DNA from: Pelagibacteraceae bacterium AG-349-E10
GTDB taxonomy: Bacteria > Pseudomonadota > Alphaproteobacteria > HIMB59
Direction of reading: 5' to 3'
Assembly: GCA_003281065.1 (NCBI GenBank)
Contig: QCDA01000004.1
Span: 1-64,000 of the forward strand
DNA length: 64,000 bases
Shown here: piece after piece, positions 16,411-25,132 of the stretch
Numbering within the stretch: position 1 is the stretch's first letter
Layout of the letters: each line of letters begins with the position of its first letter
Position numbers and translations under genes: made by a program
Notes under the pieces: generated by a model
Told to the model about the DNA's origin: nothing
Seen by the model: only the letters and a program-made list of their open reading frames with translations
Databases searched by the model: none

Positions 16411-17433
16411 ATGAATAAAAAAATTACTGATATTGGAGCAAGATCAAAACTAATATTCAAGTCATTGGTTGAAAGTTACTTGAAAACAGGCGAGCCTATG
16501 GGCTCTAAAGCACTTAGTTCAAAAATTTCTTATAAACTCTCACCAGCCACAATAAGAAACGTTTTAAACGAAATAAATTTTCACGGACTTATACAAAAAG
16601 GTCATTTCTCTGCAGGCAGTATACCAACTGATTTAGGTTTACAATTTTATACTCATGCACTTCTAGAGCCAGGATCAATTAGTAAAAGTGAAAAAGAGAT
16701 TATTGAGAAGTCATCTAAAATGAATAATCTTTTAAATGAACATGAAATAATCACTAACACTTTAAATGGCCTATCTAAACAAGCTAGTCTTGTTATAAAT
16801 AATGAAAAAATTACAAAAATTAAAAAAATCGACTTTCACAAAATCGATAATCATAAGGTAATATTCATCATCGAGCATGAAGATGGGTATACATCAAATA
16901 GATTAGTAGAAATTGATGAAAATATTCAAACAGAAGATTTAAATAGTATTGGCAACTTTATAAATAAGTTTTCAAAATCTATGACACCTACAGAAATTCA
17001 AAATAATATAAAAATTTTTATCAAATCTGCAAAAAATCAAATAACCAACACTTCAAAAAAACTATTGCTTAAAGGAATAAAAATTGAAAAGTCTCAAAAT
17101 ACAGAAACTTTTTTTGTAAGAGGCTTGCCAAATTTAATTAAGAATAATTTAGAAACAGACCTAGACAGCATAAATGAGCTTTTGAGTGATATTGAAACAG
17201 GTAAAATGGCAAACAAAATGATTAAGGCCTTGAAAAAATCAAAAGGAGTACAAATATTTATTGGAAGTAATACAAATTTTTTTAAAAATACAAACTTATC
17301 TATGATTATATCAAATTATAAAACTAAAAATGGACTCACTGGTGCTATTGGTGTAATAGGCCCAAAAAGAATTGATTATCAGCGAATTGTTCCTATTGTG
17401 AGCTATATGTCTGAAACAATATCAAAAAAATAA
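16411..17433 (+). CDS. hrcA: HrcA heat-inducible transcription repressor
   Basis: 340 residues. The N-terminal winged helix has SLVESYLKTGEPMGSKAL and SPATIRNVLNEINFHGLI, both signatures of HrcA; the HrcA domain ends with LTGAIGVIGPKRIDYQRIVPIV, cited by LTGAIGVIG and RIDYQRI. HrcA classically binds CIRCE inverted repeats (TTAGCACTC/GAGTGCTAA). I found no CIRCE upstream of hrcA, grpE or dnaK, so its targets here must lie elsewhere, such as groESL. It heads hrcA-grpE-dnaK-dnaJ. Confidence 0.96.
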   Translation: MNKKITDIGARSKLIFKSLVESYLKTGEPMGSKALSSKISYKLSPATIRNVLNEINFHGLIQKGHFSAGSIPTDLGLQFYTHALLEPGSISKSEKEIIEKSSKMNNLLNEHEIITNTLNGLSKQASLVINNEKITKIKKIDFHKIDNHKVIFIIEHEDGYTSNRLVEIDENIQTEDLNSIGNFINKFSKSMTPTEIQNNIKIFIKSAKNQITNTSKKLLLKGIKIEKSQNTETFFVRGLPNLIKNNLETDLDSINELLSDIETGKMANKMIKALKKSKGVQIFIGSNTNFFKNTNLSMIISNYKTKNGLTGAIGVIGPKRIDYQRIVPIVSYMSETISKK

Positions 17434-17443
17434 AGGAATTATT

Positions 17444-18067
17444 ATGGAAGAAGAAAAAAAATACGAAGACCAAGCTCAACAAGAAGATGATGTTAAAGAA
17501 AATCAAGAAACTACAGAGACTGCTGTAGATGAAAATTCAGATACAAATGAAGATGAAATCCAAAAACTCAAACAGGAAATTGAGAGTTTAAAGGACCAAA
17601 GGTTAAGAGCTGTTGCTGAACTAGAAAACTTTAGAAAAAGGGCAGAAAAAGATCAATCAGATGCACTTAAATATGGTATTGCTAATTTTGCAAAAGAAAT
17701 AATTAATATTGGTGACAATATCGAGAGAGCAAAATCAAGTATTTCAGAGGAAGTGAGATCTAATGAAAACATTAAGTCTGTTGTTGATGGTTTAGATCTT
17801 ATTGCACAATCTACTATGGCCACTTTCGAAAAAATTGGCATCAAAAAAATTGAAAGTATAAACCAAAAATTTGACCATAATTTACACCAAGCTATGATGG
17901 AAATTGAAAAAAATGACTGTGAGCCCGGAACTATTGTTCAAGAACTCATTCCAGGCTACACATTGCATGATAGATTACTAAGACCAGCAATGGTAGGGGT
18001 ATCAAAAAAATCTCAAGAAAATCAAGACGATAAAGCCATCAAAGAAGAAGAGAAATCTGAAAAGTAA
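17444..18067 (+). CDS. grpE: GrpE nucleotide-exchange factor
   Basis: 207 residues. A disordered acidic N-terminus (1-40) leads to a long coiled coil, then the beta-wing with GTIVQELIPGYTLHDRLLRPAMVGV, cited by QELIPGYTLHDRLLRPA. It releases ADP from DnaK. A clear Shine-Dalgarno (AAGGAAT) precedes the ATG, ten bases after hrcA. About 90 bases separate it from dnaK, with a separate promoter in that gap. Confidence 0.96.
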   Translation: MEEEKKYEDQAQQEDDVKENQETTETAVDENSDTNEDEIQKLKQEIESLKDQRLRAVAELENFRKRAEKDQSDALKYGIANFAKEIINIGDNIERAKSSISEEVRSNENIKSVVDGLDLIAQSTMATFEKIGIKKIESINQKFDHNLHQAMMEIEKNDCEPGTIVQELIPGYTLHDRLLRPAMVGVSKKSQENQDDKAIKEEEKSEK

Positions 18068-18090
18068 GAAAATTCAATAGTTTTAATGCT

Positions 18091-18120
18091 CTTGAATTAA
18101 GTAAGTATCAACCCATATAA
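18091..18120 (+). promoter_or_regulatory. Heat-shock sigma-factor (RpoH)-type promoter of dnaK
   Basis: CTTGAA at 18091-18096 and CCCATATAA at 18112-18120 are separated by 15 bases. This matches the RpoH (sigma-32) pattern of CTTGAA, 13-15 bases, CCCCATNT, with alphaproteobacterial forms ending CNTATAT. The position, about 40 bases upstream of the dnaK ATG in the grpE-dnaK gap, fits a primary heat-shock promoter. No CIRCE element is present around it. Confidence 0.65.
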
Positions 18121-18157
18121 ATATAAGATTATTTAATTTTAAAGTAGGAAAAATAAT

Positions 18158-20089
18158 ATGGCTAAAGTAATTGGAATTGATTTAGGTACCACAAACTCTT
18201 GTGTGGCAATAATGGATGGAAAGAATCCAAAGGTAATAGAGAATTCGGAAGGTGCTAGAACAACACCTTCTGTTGTAGCTTTTACTGAGAGCGAAAAGCT
18301 AATTGGTCAATCTGCTAAAAGACAAGCGGTTACAAACCCTGAAAATACACTTTATGCCGTAAAAAGATTTATTGGCAGAAGTTTTGAAGATGACACTGTG
18401 CAAAAGGATGTAGGCTTATCTCCATTTAAAATTATTAAAGGTAATAACGGTGATGCATGGGTTGAAGCTCAGGGTGAAAAATATAGTCCTAGTCAAATCT
18501 CTGCTTTTATTCTTCAAAAAATGAAAGAGACAGCTGAGTCTTACACAGGAGAAACTATTACACAAGCAGTGATAACTGTTCCTGCTTATTTCAATGATGC
18601 ACAAAGGCAAGCAACTAAAGATGCTGGCAAAATTGCTGGCTTAGAAGTTTTAAGAATTATTAATGAACCAACCGCTGCTTCATTAGCATATGGACTAGAT
18701 AAAAAACAATCAGGCACTGTAGTTGTCTACGATTTAGGCGGTGGTACATTTGATGTATCAATTTTAGAAGTTGGCGATGGTGTATTTGAAGTTAAGTCTA
18801 CAAATGGTGACACACACTTGGGTGGCGAAGACTTTGATTTAAGAATTATTGATTTTTTAGCTAGCGAATTTAAAAAAGAGCAAGGTATAGATTTAAAAAA
18901 TGACAAATTAGCATTACAACGTTTAAAAGAGTCTGCTGAAAAAGCAAAAATAGAACTGTCAAGTTCAACTCAAACAGACGTAAATTTACCTTTTATTACA
19001 GCTGATCAATCTGGGCCCAAACACTTAAATGTGAAACTTACTAGAGCTAAGCTTGAAGAATTGGTTGACGACTTGCTCCAAAATACAATTGAACCTTGTA
19101 AAAAAGCCCTAAGTGACGCTGGCCTTTCAGCAAGCGACATAAACGATGTCATTTTAGTTGGTGGAATGACAAGAATGCCAAAGGTAACAGAAATTGTTAA
19201 AAACTTTTTTGGAAAAGACCCTAGTAAAGGCGTTAACCCTGATGAAGTTGTGGCTATGGGAGCAGCTATTCAGGCAGGTGTTTTACAAGGTGATGTAAAA
19301 GATGTCTTACTTTTAGACGTAACCCCACTTTCTTTGGGTATTGAAACACTGGGCGGAGTATTTACAAAGTTAATTGAAAGAAATACGACCGTTCCTACAA
19401 AAAAAAGCCAAGTATTCTCAACAGCAGAGGATAATCAAAATGCCGTTACTATCAGGGTCTTTCAGGGAGAAAGAGAAATGGCTGCTGATAACAAGCTTTT
19501 AGGTCAATTTGATTTAGTTGGCATACCACCTGCTCCAAGAGGAACACCACAAATCGAAGTGACTTTCGACATTGACGCTAACGGTATTGTCAATGTATCT
19601 GCAAAAGATAAATCTACAGGAAAAGAGCAACAAATTAAAATCCAAGCATCCGGTGGTCTGTCAGATGAAGAGATTGACAAAATGGTTAAAGATGCTGAAG
19701 CCAATGCTGAAACAGATAAGAAGAAAAGAGAAGAGGTTGATGTTAAGAATCAAGCCGATAGTCTTGTCTTCCAAGTGGAAAAAAATATTAAAGAGCATGG
19801 CGATAAAATTAGTCCCGAAGATAAATCTAAAATAGAAGCAGACTTAAAAGATTTAAAAGAAGCGCTCGAAAAAAATGAGATTGAGACCATAAAACAAAAA
19901 ACACAAGACCTAACTCAATCATCTATGAAAATGGGCGAAGCTATGTACAAAGATCAACAATCATCTGAGGCGCCTGGCGCAGAACAACCTAAGCAAGAGG
20001 ATAATACTAGTGAAACTAGAAGCGATGATGATGTTATAGACGCAGACTACGAAGAAGTAGACGACGATAAAAAAGCAAGCGGACAGTAA
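18158..20089 (+). CDS. dnaK: Chaperone DnaK (Hsp70)
   Basis: 643 residues. The ATPase domain has [10 protein letters not shown] at its N-terminus, [13 protein letters not shown] and [10 protein letters not shown]; the linker [19 protein letters not shown] is intact (cited by [10 protein letters not shown]), then the peptide-binding domain and lid. The C-terminus is acidic, near [13 protein letters not shown], as usual. A strong AGTAGGAAA leader precedes the ATG. It cooperates with DnaJ (24 bases downstream) and GrpE. Confidence 0.99.
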   Translation: MAKVIGIDLGTTNSCVAIMDGKNPKVIENSEGARTTPSVVAFTESEKLIGQSAKRQAVTNPENTLYAVKRFIGRSFEDDTVQKDVGLSPFKIIKGNNGDAWVEAQGEKYSPSQISAFILQKMKETAESYTGETITQAVITVPAYFNDAQRQATKDAGKIAGLEVLRIINEPTAASLAYGLDKKQSGTVVVYDLGGGTFDVSILEVGDGVFEVKSTNGDTHLGGEDFDLRIIDFLASEFKKEQGIDLKNDKLALQRLKESAEKAKIELSSSTQTDVNLPFITADQSGPKHLNVKLTRAKLEELVDDLLQNTIEPCKKALSDAGLSASDINDVILVGGMTRMPKVTEIVKNFFGKDPSKGVNPDEVVAMGAAIQAGVLQGDVKDVLLLDVTPLSLGIETLGGVFTKLIERNTTVPTKKSQVFSTAEDNQNAVTIRVFQGEREMAADNKLLGQFDLVGIPPAPRGTPQIEVTFDIDANGIVNVSAKDKSTGKEQQIKIQASGGLSDEEIDKMVKDAEANAETDKKKREEVDVKNQADSLVFQVEKNIKEHGDKISPEDKSKIEADLKDLKEALEKNEIETIKQKTQDLTQSSMKMGEAMYKDQQSSEAPGAEQPKQEDNTSETRSDDDVIDADYEEVDDDKKASGQ

Positions 20090-20112
20090 CTCTTAGCTTG
20101 GTTTAAAATATT

Positions 20113-21192
20113 ATGGCTGAGGATTTTTATGACACTCTTGGTATATCCCGTGAAGCTAGTGACTCTGAAATAAAAAGTGCTTACCGAAAATTAGCAATGA
20201 AATATCATCCTGATCGAAACCAGGGTGACTCTGCTGCTGAACAAAAATTTAAGGATGTGAGTCAAGCATATGAAATTTTAAAAGATCCAAAAAAAAGACA
20301 AACTTATGATCAATTTGGCCATGCTGCTTTTGAACAAGGCGGTGGTGGAGCCGGTGGATTTGGCCAACAAGGCTTTGGCGGTTTTTCAGATATTTTTGAA
20401 GATATTTTTGGTGCATTTGGTGAGGGCGGTCAGCGCGAAAGTAGAGGGGATGATTTGCGCTACGATGTTACTATTGACCTAGAAGAGGCTTTTACTGGAA
20501 AATCACTAGAAGTAACGATACCCAAAATGATTAATTGCCCTGAACAGCATAGCTATAAAAGTTGTTCTACTTGCCAAGGCTACGGAAAAGTTAGGACTCA
20601 GAGCGGGTTTTTTTCAATGGAGAGGACCTGTGGTAGATGTGGTGGAACTGGGCAAGAGATGAAGGGTCGATGTTCAAAATGCAGTAATACTGGACGAATT
20701 AAACAAAATAAAAAAATTCAAATCAAAATACCTGCTGGAGTTGAAACAGGTAACAGAATCAGAATGAGCGGAGAAGGAGAGGCTGGAGAAAGAGGCGGCT
20801 CCTATGGAGACCTTTACGTTTTTATAAATATAAATAACCACAAACTTTTCCAAAGAGAACGAGATAACATTATTTGTGATGTTGTCATACCTTTTACTAC
20901 AGCAACTCTGGGTGGAAATATTGAAGTCCCTACTATAGAAAAAAAAATGGTTAATGTTTCTATACCAAAGGGAATGCAGTCAGGTCATAAACTTAGAATC
21001 AAAGGTAAGGGAATGAGTATTCTGAGAACAAACACAAGAGGTGATATGATTGTTAAAGTACATGCTGAAACACCAGTAAACTTATCTTCAGATCAAGAGA
21101 AACTTTTAAATCAATTTAATGAAACCCTTACTAAGAAAAATTCTAAAATGACGGAAGGGTTTTTTGATAAAGTAAAAAAAATGTTTAATTAA
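20113..21192 (+). CDS. dnaJ: Chaperone DnaJ (Hsp40) with altered zinc-binding domain
   Basis: 359 residues, shorter than the usual 370-380. The J domain has YRKLAMKYHPDRN with the HPD motif, then a Gly/Phe-rich linker. The zinc domain has only three CxxCxGxG-type repeats: CSTCQGYG, CGRCGGTG and CSKCSNTG. The first repeat is replaced by CPEQHS, with one Cys and a His four residues on. Zinc centre I, normally repeats 1 and 4, is therefore changed; a Cys/His pair might still bind. C-terminal substrate-binding domains look complete. It stimulates DnaK ATPase. Confidence 0.96.
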   Translation: MAEDFYDTLGISREASDSEIKSAYRKLAMKYHPDRNQGDSAAEQKFKDVSQAYEILKDPKKRQTYDQFGHAAFEQGGGGAGGFGQQGFGGFSDIFEDIFGAFGEGGQRESRGDDLRYDVTIDLEEAFTGKSLEVTIPKMINCPEQHSYKSCSTCQGYGKVRTQSGFFSMERTCGRCGGTGQEMKGRCSKCSNTGRIKQNKKIQIKIPAGVETGNRIRMSGEGEAGERGGSYGDLYVFININNHKLFQRERDNIICDVVIPFTTATLGGNIEVPTIEKKMVNVSIPKGMQSGHKLRIKGKGMSILRTNTRGDMIVKVHAETPVNLSSDQEKLLNQFNETLTKKNSKMTEGFFDKVKKMFN

Positions 21193-21704
21193 TGAATTAT
21201 TGTTTTGATTTTATCGAAACACCAACAATAAAACTTTTTGTTCTAGATAGTTCAGAGGGAGTTCACTTTCTTATAAAAGATAATGATAAAAGAATTAAAA
21301 ACATACTTAATTTATATAATCCAACTAAAGGTTTAAAATTAAAAAAAGCAAAAATATTAATAAACAATTTATTGAAAGGTAAAATTTCTAAACAAAATAT
21401 AAAAAAAAAATTCCTCGATGGAACTCCATTACAAAAAAAAGTTTGGACAGAAATTACTAAAATTCCTTATGGTCACACAATTTCCTACAGCGAGCTTGCT
21501 AAAAAAATAAAGAGACCAGATGCAGTAAGAGCTATAGCCTCAGCGGCTGGTAAAAATCCTCTTGGGTTATTGGTGCCCTGTCACAGAGTAGTAAAAAAAA
21601 ATGGAGATCTTGGTGGATATATGTGGGGCGAAAAATTTAAGAGAAAAATACTAGATATAGAGGGTAGAGGAACGGCTGACTCGACATATAGAGGAGGAAA
21701 GTGA
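21192..21704 (+). CDS. ogt: Methylated-DNA--protein-cysteine methyltransferase (Ogt type)
   Basis: 170 residues. The C-terminal domain has GTPLQKKVWTEITKIPYG, the helix-turn-helix SYSELAKKIKRPDAVRAIASA, and the active-site LLVPCHRVVKKNG with acceptor Cys, then GGYMWGEKFKRKILDIEG. It removes alkyl groups from O6-guanine. Overlap with dnaJ is one base. The last 12 codons after LDIEG run into a G+C-richer hairpin (21674-21719) and look unlike any family end, so the 3' end of the gene has been extended or replaced by that element. Confidence 0.92.
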   Translation: MNYCFDFIETPTIKLFVLDSSEGVHFLIKDNDKRIKNILNLYNPTKGLKLKKAKILINNLLKGKISKQNIKKKFLDGTPLQKKVWTEITKIPYGHTISYSELAKKIKRPDAVRAIASAAGKNPLGLLVPCHRVVKKNGDLGGYMWGEKFKRKILDIEGRGTADSTYRGGK

Positions 21705-21719
21705 GATACCGAATCAGCC
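21674..21719. other. Hairpin element A, purine-rich loop
   Basis: GGCTGACTCG (21674-21683) pairs with CGAATCAGCC (21710-21719) with a single mismatch, closing a 26-base loop that contains GAGGAGGAAAGTG at 21691-21703. On the minus strand the loop reads CACTTTCCTCCTC, complementary to Shine-Dalgarno sequences. The element is much richer in G+C than its surroundings, covers the ogt 3' end and has no T-run, so it is not an ordinary terminator. A similar element is at 24960-25009 in opposite orientation. It could be a small RNA or a mobile palindrome; I know no named family it fits. Confidence 0.35.
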
Positions 21720-21794
21720 CCCGCATGAATGCTAACTGAACACTAATAAATATTTTGATATAGTCAAAGTTGTTCAAGTATTAAATATCCAAAA

Positions 21795-23066
21795 ATGAAC
21801 TTAAAATCGATTTTATCCTATAGTTTTCAATCATTTTACCTTGCTGGAAGTTTTTTATTATTATTTATTTTTTTGCCCACATTTTACAATTTATCAATTG
21901 GCATCTCTTTAAGTGTTATCGGTCTAGTAATACTAATATCTAGATTTTTTGATGTCTTTTCTGATTTTTTAATTGGTTATTTAACAGAAAAAAGAATTAT
22001 TTCAGGTCGATCAAGAAAAAATCAAATTCTTTTAGGCATAATAATATTTATTTTTTCCTTATTTGGTCTTTATGTTTTCCAGCCTTCAAATATTTATTAT
22101 TTTATTTTTTTTTATAACTTAGCATTAATAAGTTACTCAATCGCAATTATTCCTTATGACTCTATAGTTATTGATCAAAAAAAAATTTTAAAAAAAAGAT
22201 TCCGTTTGGCAGCAGTAAAAGAAGTATTTGCAATATTAGGAGTTCTTGCCGCTCTAACTATTCCAACAGCTATCTCAAATTTTAATGGTGTTGAGCTATT
22301 AAACCCAGAAGTTATAAAAACAAGTGGTTTTATTTTTATTTTTCTTGCAATTATAGGGGGATTAATTTTTTATTTTTTCTATGATGATGAACTAAATTAC
22401 AAGCCAAATGAAATTTCTTGGACTAAATTAAAAACTTTTATTAAAAATAATAAAAAAATCCTACCTTTTTCTTACATTACATTTTTTAATTTACTTGCAA
22501 ATAATTTTACCGCCAATTTATTTATTATATTTGTATCTGAATATTTGGGTCTTATTGATTATGCAGGCCATTTATTAATTTTGTATTTTCTTATAACACT
22601 AATTTCCACACCATTTTGGTATTTTTTTGGAAAAAAATTTTCAAATATGTTTTTATTACAGATTGGAACCAGCATAACTATTTTCGGCTTTTTATTTGTT
22701 ATTTTCACTAGCAGTGACTATTGGCAAATATATATATTTGTCATTCTTATTACAGGAATTGGAATTGGAATTGATCTTATAATACCCCAGATTGAGTTAG
22801 CTGATATATTAGATGTAAATAATGAAAATCGTTTATCACAGTTTTTTACCTCATTTTTCTCAATCATAAAAAAAGCTGCTATAGGAATTGCTGCTGGTAT
22901 AGCACTAACGGGATATGGTTACTTACAATCAATAAATTTTTCAATTCACCCAAATATTCCAAATATTATGATATTTTATTTTTTTATTCCGGTTACCATT
23001 AAATTGTTCGTATTAATCTTAGTAATGAGATATAGAAGTAAATTCAATGTCTCGATTAGAGAGTAA
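21795..23066 (+). CDS. GPH-family (MFS) sugar:cation symporter-like transporter
   Basis: 423 residues with eleven or twelve hydrophobic segments. RFFDVFSDFLIGYLTEK followed by SGRSRKNQILLG resembles the conserved loop 2-3 motif (D-x-x-x-D-P-x-x-G ... GRRRP) of glycoside-pentoside-hexuronide symporters. It sits in the inner membrane; the substrate cannot be read from the sequence. The next transporter gene overlaps its last 20 bases in the same direction, so they are probably co-transcribed. Confidence 0.75.
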   Translation: MNLKSILSYSFQSFYLAGSFLLLFIFLPTFYNLSIGISLSVIGLVILISRFFDVFSDFLIGYLTEKRIISGRSRKNQILLGIIIFIFSLFGLYVFQPSNIYYFIFFYNLALISYSIAIIPYDSIVIDQKKILKKRFRLAAVKEVFAILGVLAALTIPTAISNFNGVELLNPEVIKTSGFIFIFLAIIGGLIFYFFYDDELNYKPNEISWTKLKTFIKNNKKILPFSYITFFNLLANNFTANLFIIFVSEYLGLIDYAGHLLILYFLITLISTPFWYFFGKKFSNMFLLQIGTSITIFGFLFVIFTSSDYWQIYIFVILITGIGIGIDLIIPQIELADILDVNNENRLSQFFTSFFSIIKKAAIGIAAGIALTGYGYLQSINFSIHPNIPNIMIFYFFIPVTIKLFVLILVMRYRSKFNVSIRE

Positions 23067-23919
23067 AAAACACGTAATTTACATACTAGGCACTGTTGCC
23101 TTTTTCTTATTTTCAATTGCAGACACTATTATAAAGTTAATTGGAGATTTATATAAAGACACAGTTATATTTTCCATAGCAAGTTTCTCCGCAATTATCC
23201 CAGTAATCATTTATTTATTGTACAGAAAGAGTTTAGAAGAAATAAAAACAAGCAATTATAAACTTCATTTTATAAGAGGTATCTTAATGACTTTGACCTA
23301 TTATTTTGTTGTAAAAGGTATCATTTTATTACCTTTATCTATTGCTTATCCAATAATTTTGTCAGCTCCCGTGTTACTCTCAATTATGGGAATAGTAATT
23401 TTAAAGGAGTCGATTTACCTATCAAAAATAATTTCTTTAATGCTAGCTATGATTGCTGTTTTTATGGTCTCAGGTTTTAGTTTAAACGCAGGTTTTAATG
23501 GTTTGGGAGTAATATTTCTTATATTAGGAGTAATTTCATTGGCGTTTCTAGATTTTACAGTGCGAGTTTATGGGAAATCTGAAAGAACTATGGCTTTGAC
23601 TTTTTATAGCATGGGAATTACTGGCATAATTTTCACAGTATTTTCAATTAACCATTACAAAGATATCGCTTTGTACGATTTTTTAATAATGGTAGGCGCA
23701 GGGCTTATTGATGGTGTGGCCATGATGATCTTAATTTATTCTCTTAGGAGAATAGAAGCTTCATTTTTTAGCATCACACATTATTCACAGATCATTTTTG
23801 GAATAGTAATTAGTATTGTTGTTTTCAATCACTACCCCTCAAATATAGAATTATGCGGTGCTATTCTAATAATAATTTCTGGATATCTCGTTTATTCTAA
23901 ATTAAAAAAGCTAAATTGA
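23047..23919 (+). CDS. EamA/DMT-superfamily transporter
   Basis: 290 residues, ten predicted membrane helices arranged as two EamA repeats; the first ends near LSIMGIVILKESIYLSKIIS (cited by LKESIYLSKI), the second near GIVISIVVFNHYPSNIELCGA, cited by VVFNHYPSNIE. Drug/metabolite transporters of this type export amino acids or other metabolites; the substrate here is unknown. It overlaps the GPH transporter upstream by 20 bases and converges on the next gene with a nine-base overlap. Confidence 0.82.
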   Translation: MSRLESKKHVIYILGTVAFFLFSIADTIIKLIGDLYKDTVIFSIASFSAIIPVIIYLLYRKSLEEIKTSNYKLHFIRGILMTLTYYFVVKGIILLPLSIAYPIILSAPVLLSIMGIVILKESIYLSKIISLMLAMIAVFMVSGFSLNAGFNGLGVIFLILGVISLAFLDFTVRVYGKSERTMALTFYSMGITGIIFTVFSINHYKDIALYDFLIMVGAGLIDGVAMMILIYSLRRIEASFFSITHYSQIIFGIVISIVVFNHYPSNIELCGAILIIISGYLVYSKLKKLN

Positions 23920-24336
23920 TTGCTTTTCCATTGGGTAAATGGAGCAACCTGAAATTTTCCATTCTCCCTTATCTTTAATGAGTGAGTACATTGCTAAATA
24001 AGAAACATTATCTTGCGAGACGATTTGTAGTTGATGATAAATTGCTCCTTCAAAAAATTTTGACTCCATAAAATAGTAATTTTTTGGGTTATAAACAGGC
24101 TCATAATAGTTTTTTACCATACTCATAAAATCTTGAGGATTATTGAACCTCATTTTGATATAAGGCGAGGCATGAAAGAAAGCCCCTTCAGCATCTTTGT
24201 TAATGAAGGCCTTAAGTTGACTTTCAATCACTGCTTGTGTTTCACTAAAATCAATTTTATCAATAGTTTCTGCAATCAATATAGTGTTAAAAAGTAAAAA
24301 GCATAAACTGGTGTAAATTAATTTTTTAAACCGCAT
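23911..24336 (-). CDS. Secreted DUF4864-like protein
   Basis: 141 residues with an N-terminal signal peptide (hydrophobic 7-22, probable cut after LIAE or nearby). The remainder shows the pattern of DUF4864: VIESQLKAFINKDAEGAFFHASPYIK, cited by QLKAFINKDAEGAF, then FMSMVKNYYEPVY and a C-terminal GEWKISGCSIYP. The fold is expected to be a small periplasmic alpha+beta domain; function is unknown. It is divergent from a TPR protein gene with 30 bases between. Confidence 0.72.
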   Translation of the reverse strand: MRFKKLIYTSLCFLLFNTILIAETIDKIDFSETQAVIESQLKAFINKDAEGAFFHASPYIKMRFNNPQDFMSMVKNYYEPVYNPKNYYFMESKFFEGAIYHQLQIVSQDNVSYLAMYSLIKDKGEWKISGCSIYPMEKQSI

Positions 24337-24366
24337 AATATTTATATGCGTATTTAAACAATATAG

Positions 24367-24909
24367 ATGAAAATCATTTTAATTATATTCGCCTTGTTTT
24401 TGAACATATCCTATAGTCACGCAGATCAAAATAGCCCAAAACTTGATGAATTATTCAGTCAGCTCTCCGAGGTAAAGGACTCAAAAGAACAAAGTCTAAT
24501 TATATCAAAAATATGGGGAGAGTGGATGAAAATTGAAAATCCAGATGTAAAAATAGTAATGGATAATATTTCAGATTTTTTTGAATCTAAAAACTACCAA
24601 TCTGCGATATCAGCTTTGACTCTTGCTATTGAGTTAGAGCCAAATTACGCGGAGGCATACAACAAAAGGGCAACTTTTTATTTTATGATGGGAGACTATG
24701 AAAACTCTATGAGAGATATTGAAGCTACACTGTATCTTGAACCAAGACATTTTGGTGCATTAGATGGTTTGAGTAGAATTCTTATAAGCTACAAAAATTA
24801 TGATGGAGCACTTAAGGTTTATCAAGAAATGAAAAAGTTAATGCCAAATGATTTGTCTGTTGATTTGAAAATTGAAAATCTTAATCAAATGGTGTCAAAG
24901 GAAACTTAA
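24367..24909 (+). CDS. Periplasmic TPR-repeat protein
   Basis: 180 residues. A signal peptide (1-19, ending SHA) precedes about three tetratricopeptide repeats between 70 and 170; the clearest units are AISALTLAIELEPNYAEAYNKRA and SMRDIEATLYLEPRHFGALDG, cited by ELEPNYAEAYNKRA and LEPRHFGALDG. Such proteins act as protein-binding scaffolds. The same type of small TPR protein is common in alphaproteobacteria, but a specific role is not known. Element B lies about 50 bases downstream. Confidence 0.78.
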   Translation: MKIILIIFALFLNISYSHADQNSPKLDELFSQLSEVKDSKEQSLIISKIWGEWMKIENPDVKIVMDNISDFFESKNYQSAISALTLAIELEPNYAEAYNKRATFYFMMGDYENSMRDIEATLYLEPRHFGALDGLSRILISYKNYDGALKVYQEMKKLMPNDLSVDLKIENLNQMVSKET

Positions 24910-25132
24910 ATTAATCAATTTGTTAAGAAAATAGATTAATGAAATAATGAAATTTATTGCCCCTTGCCACCTTCCTCCTCGACAATGTCTCAACCCAAGC
25001 GGCTAGGGGACGAGTATAATATTCGAATTTTGGTTGATATGAAACAGATTTCTTATAATTTAAAAAGCCTAATAAATAAGAAAAATATCGTTATAGATGT
25101 TATTTAAAAATTAATTAGTTATAAATTGAGCT
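24910..25132. other. Intergenic region upstream of the sulfur gene pair
   Basis: This 223-base gap holds hairpin element B (24960-25009) and a second small AT-rich hairpin (CGAGTATAATATTCG, 25011-25025). The remainder is AT-rich and must carry the promoter of the trans-sulfuration gene at 25133. I looked for SAM-II or SAM-V riboswitch cores because the downstream genes handle methionine-related sulfur compounds and saw none. Confidence 0.5.
24960..25009. other. Hairpin element B, pyrimidine/purine-rich loop like element A
   Basis: CCCCTTGCC (24960-24968) pairs with GGCTAGGGG (25001-25009), eight of nine pairs, closing a 32-base loop. The plus strand loop contains CACCTTCCTCCTC; the minus strand reads GAGGAGGAAGGTG, 12 of 13 identical to the plus strand of element A. 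The sequence to the other side (GACA-TTGTC versus GACATATA) also matches partly. It is strikingly G+C-rich in a gap that is otherwise AT-rich. It lacks a T-run, so it is not a simple terminator. A small RNA is possible but unproven. Confidence 0.35.

Noticed and set aside
21691..21740. AGGAGG followed by GTG giving a 12-codon peptide in element A, and a similar GTG frame in the reverse strand of element B
   Set aside because: The peptides share no residues beyond the first region, and the AGGAGG is part of a stem-loop conserved between the two elements, so a structural or antisense role is a better explanation than two tiny genes.
24910..25132. SAM-type riboswitch before the sulfur gene pair
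   Set aside because: The context suggested SAM-II or SAM-V, but neither the pseudoknot core sequences nor the stem arrangement could be found; the G+C-rich hairpin there matches element A instead.
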